Source: Propionibacteriaceae bacterium
Lineage (GTDB): Bacteria; Actinomycetota; Actinomycetes; Propionibacteriales; Propionibacteriaceae
Length of the DNA: 5,897 nt
Direction of reading: 5' to 3'
NCBI GenBank assembly: GCA_030450535.1
Contig: JAKDIK010000178.1
Coordinates: forward strand, 1-5,897
Both the position numbers and the translations under genes were made by a program. Shown in pieces: positions 5,071 to 5,897 of this stretch (positions are counted from its first letter, which is position 1; each line of letters opens with the position of its first letter). Under the pieces are notes generated by a model. It saw only the letters and a program-made list of their open reading frames with translations. It did no database searches and was not told the DNA's origin.

Positions 5071-5087
5071 GGCGGACGCCGTCCGCC
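5071..5087. repeat. GC-rich hairpin between the divergent proA and antitoxin genes
   Basis: GGCGGAC (5071-5077) and GTCCGCC (5081-5087) pair perfectly around a 3-nt loop. Read on the minus strand it could end transcripts coming from proB before proA. It has no T-run, and short GC hairpins arise easily in DNA of this composition. Confidence 0.35.
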
Positions 5088-5095
5088 GGCCACGC

Positions 5096-5124
5096 TTGCG
5101 CCAAGACCGGTCTGGAACTAGTCT
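5096..5124 (+). promoter_or_regulatory. promoter of the toxin-antitoxin operon, leaderless
   Basis: TTGCGC (5096-5101) and TAGTCT (5119-5124) are separated by exactly 17 bp, the best -35/-10 pair in the window. The ATG of the antitoxin lies 6 nt after the -10, so transcription should start at or next to the A of ATG. No Shine-Dalgarno is present. Confidence 0.6.
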
Positions 5125-5126
5125 GG
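5101..5126. promoter_or_regulatory. operator candidate for autoregulation by the antitoxin
   Basis: A perfect 10-bp palindrome AGACCGGTCT (5104-5113) lies between -35 and -10. Its right half GTCTGG (5110-5115) recurs at 5121-5126, exactly 11 bp or about one helical turn on, overlapping the -10. The left arm is CCAAGAC (5101-5107), the mirror half-site with one extra A. Phd/YefM antitoxins are known to bind palindromes in their own promoter, so this is the likely binding region. Confidence 0.5.
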
Positions 5127-5130
5127 CCTC

Positions 5131-5367
5131 ATGACTCAGACCATCGGGAGTTACGAGGCGAAGACGCACCTGCCCCGCCTCCTCGATGAGGTGGCAGAAG
5201 GACAGACCTACGTCATCACCAAACACGGACGCCCGGTCGCCCGCCTCCTGCCCGTGCGCGGCGCCACACCGCGGCGGGACATCGTCGAGGAGATCCTCGA
5301 GTTCCGCGTCGGCAAGAACCTGGGGATGGGAATCAAGGACGCCATTGAAGCGGGACGTAAGTACTGA
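5131..5367 (+). CDS. type II antitoxin, Phd/YefM family, 78 aa
   Basis: The antitoxin should bind and neutralise the PIN-domain toxin encoded directly downstream and repress the shared promoter. Residues 1-43 follow the Phd/YefM DNA-binding fold: IGSYEAKTHLPRLLDEVAEG followed by QTYVITKHGRPVARLLPV. The C-terminal part (RRDIVEEILEFRVGKNLGMG, then IKDAIEAGRKY) is the presumed toxin-binding tail. Its TGA overlaps the toxin ATG by one base (TGATG), which favours coupled translation with antitoxin made first. The ATG at 5131 fits a leaderless transcript. The gene is divergent from proA and points toward the proB end. Confidence 0.92.
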   Translation: MTQTIGSYEAKTHLPRLLDEVAEGQTYVITKHGRPVARLLPVRGATPRRDIVEEILEFRVGKNLGMGIKDAIEAGRKY

Positions 5368-5777
5368 TGCTGGTGCTTGATGCGTCGGCCGCCTTGGCGG
5401 TGATCCTGGACGAGATGGATCGCCGTGAGGCGAGGCAGCTGCTGGAGGAGATCCGGGCCAACGGCGTTCTCGTCCCACCGCTGTGGACCCAAGAAGTCGT
5501 CAACGCACTCCTCATGGCAGAACGCCGCGACCGCATCACGCCCTCGGACGTGGAGCGCGGCATCGCGCTGCTCGACGGGTTGCCGGTGGAGCTGACCGAG
5601 TCGGATCCACCGATGTCGCACCTGGCCAGCGTGGCGCGCGAGCACCGGCTGACGGCCTACGACGCGACGTACCTGCTCACCGCGATGGAGTCCGGCTCAC
5701 CGTTGGCCACGCGGGACGAGGCGCTCGCCGAGGCCGCCCGGCGCGCGGGTGTGCGGGTGATCTCATTCCCCCGATGA
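5367..5777 (+). CDS. vapC: type II toxin, VapC family PIN-domain ribonuclease, 136 aa
   Basis: PIN-domain toxins are metal-dependent endoribonucleases that cut tRNA, rRNA or mRNA and stop translation; the target here is unknown. The acidic residues of the active site are all present: D5 in VLDASAAL, E43 in TQEVVNALL, D99 in YDATYL, and D117 in ATRDEAL, so the toxin looks intact. Length is normal. It starts within the antitoxin stop and ends 7 bp before the stop of the convergent proB, leaving no room for a separate terminator; TGAGC and GCTCA arms around AGC span the two stops but form a weak stem. The pairing with a Phd/YefM rather than a VapB AbrB-type antitoxin is a known combination. Confidence 0.93.
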   Translation: MLVLDASAALAVILDEMDRREARQLLEEIRANGVLVPPLWTQEVVNALLMAERRDRITPSDVERGIALLDGLPVELTESDPPMSHLASVAREHRLTAYDATYLLTAMESGSPLATRDEALAEAARRAGVRVISFPR

Positions 5778-5784
5778 GCAGCGC

Positions 5785-5897
5785 TCAGCCCCGCAGCTTC
5801 TTGCGCAGGACGAGGGCGTCGCGGTGGATCAGCTCGCGGTCATACCCCTCGCCGCGCTCGGCGGCCAGCTCGCGCGTCGACCGCCCCAGCATCGCCG
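5785..5897 (-). CDS. proB: glutamate 5-kinase ProB, C-terminal 36 residues (5' part outside window)
   Basis: Only the end of the gene is present, with complete codons from 5895 to the TGA at 5787-5785. The residues LGRSTRELAAERGEGYDRELIHRDALVL followed by RKKLRG match the extreme C-terminus of actinobacterial glutamate 5-kinases after the PUA domain, where GRST-x-ELA and HRDDLVL are usual. ProB phosphorylates glutamate in the first step of proline synthesis. It is on the same strand as proA and upstream of it, as in the common proBA order, but 745 bp away. The short span limits certainty, although the position next to proA supports the call. Confidence 0.85.
   Translation of the reverse strand, partial: AMLGRSTRELAAERGEGYDRELIHRDALVLRKKLRG

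Noticed and set aside
5775..5787. TGAGC-AGC-GCTCA inverted repeat spanning both stop codons of vapC and proB, as a bidirectional terminator
   Set aside because: A five-base stem with a three-base loop and no T-run is too weak, and the symmetry follows partly from the two facing TGA stops.

Overview
The window looks like chromosome from a high-GC Gram-positive actinomycete. Coding DNA is very GC-rich, GTG starts are common, several genes lack a Shine-Dalgarno sequence but carry a TAnnnT hexamer 6-7 nt before the start codon, and the core order proB - proA - small membrane ORF - nadD - rsfS - histidine phosphatase is an actinobacterial one (nadD-rsfS-phosphatase also sit together in mycobacteria). 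The family cannot be fixed from this sequence.

Layout: (1) 1-688, minus strand: the first 148 residues of a hexapeptide-repeat (maltose/galactoside-type) O-acetyltransferase, cut by the window edge, preceded by an unrecognised 67-aa ORF. (2) 736-1502, plus strand: a probable promoter, a guanidine-III (mini-ykkC-III type) riboswitch aptamer at 766-806, a Shine-Dalgarno directly after it, and two back-to-back small multidrug resistance (SMR) genes of Gdx/SugE type. This is a guanidine-sensing unit driving a probably heterodimeric guanidinium exporter. (3) 1469-3272, minus strand: a tight operon of a 47-aa one-helix membrane protein, nadD, rsfS and a histidine phosphatase, whose end overlaps the second SMR gene tail-to-tail. 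(4) 3371-3745, minus: an NTF2-like protein. (5) 3798-5039, minus: proA. (6) 5131-5777, plus: a Phd/YefM antitoxin and a VapC PIN-domain toxin, with their own promoter and operator-like repeats. (7) 5785-5897, minus: the last 36 codons of proB. The toxin-antitoxin cassette therefore lies, in opposite orientation, between proB and proA, which encode consecutive steps of proline synthesis and are usually adjacent.

The most informative element is the guanidine-III riboswitch. The conserved core is intact, and both helices are kept by different base pairs from those of the Thermobifida fusca aptamer. Together with the Gdx-type binding residues in the two SMR proteins this gives a consistent sensor-plus-exporter story. 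It is an instance of a known class, not a new one. A second theme is leaderless expression: five start codons (acetyltransferase, 67-aa ORF, 47-aa ORF, proA, antitoxin) have a TAnnnT box 6-7 nt upstream and no ribosome binding site. I did not find a convincingly new biological system. The less described items are the 67-aa and 47-aa small proteins, the inverted repeat over the nadD operon promoter, and the toxin-antitoxin insertion that separates proB from proA. No gene-free stretch exceeds 300 bases. No tRNA, rRNA, CRISPR array or insertion sequence was seen.
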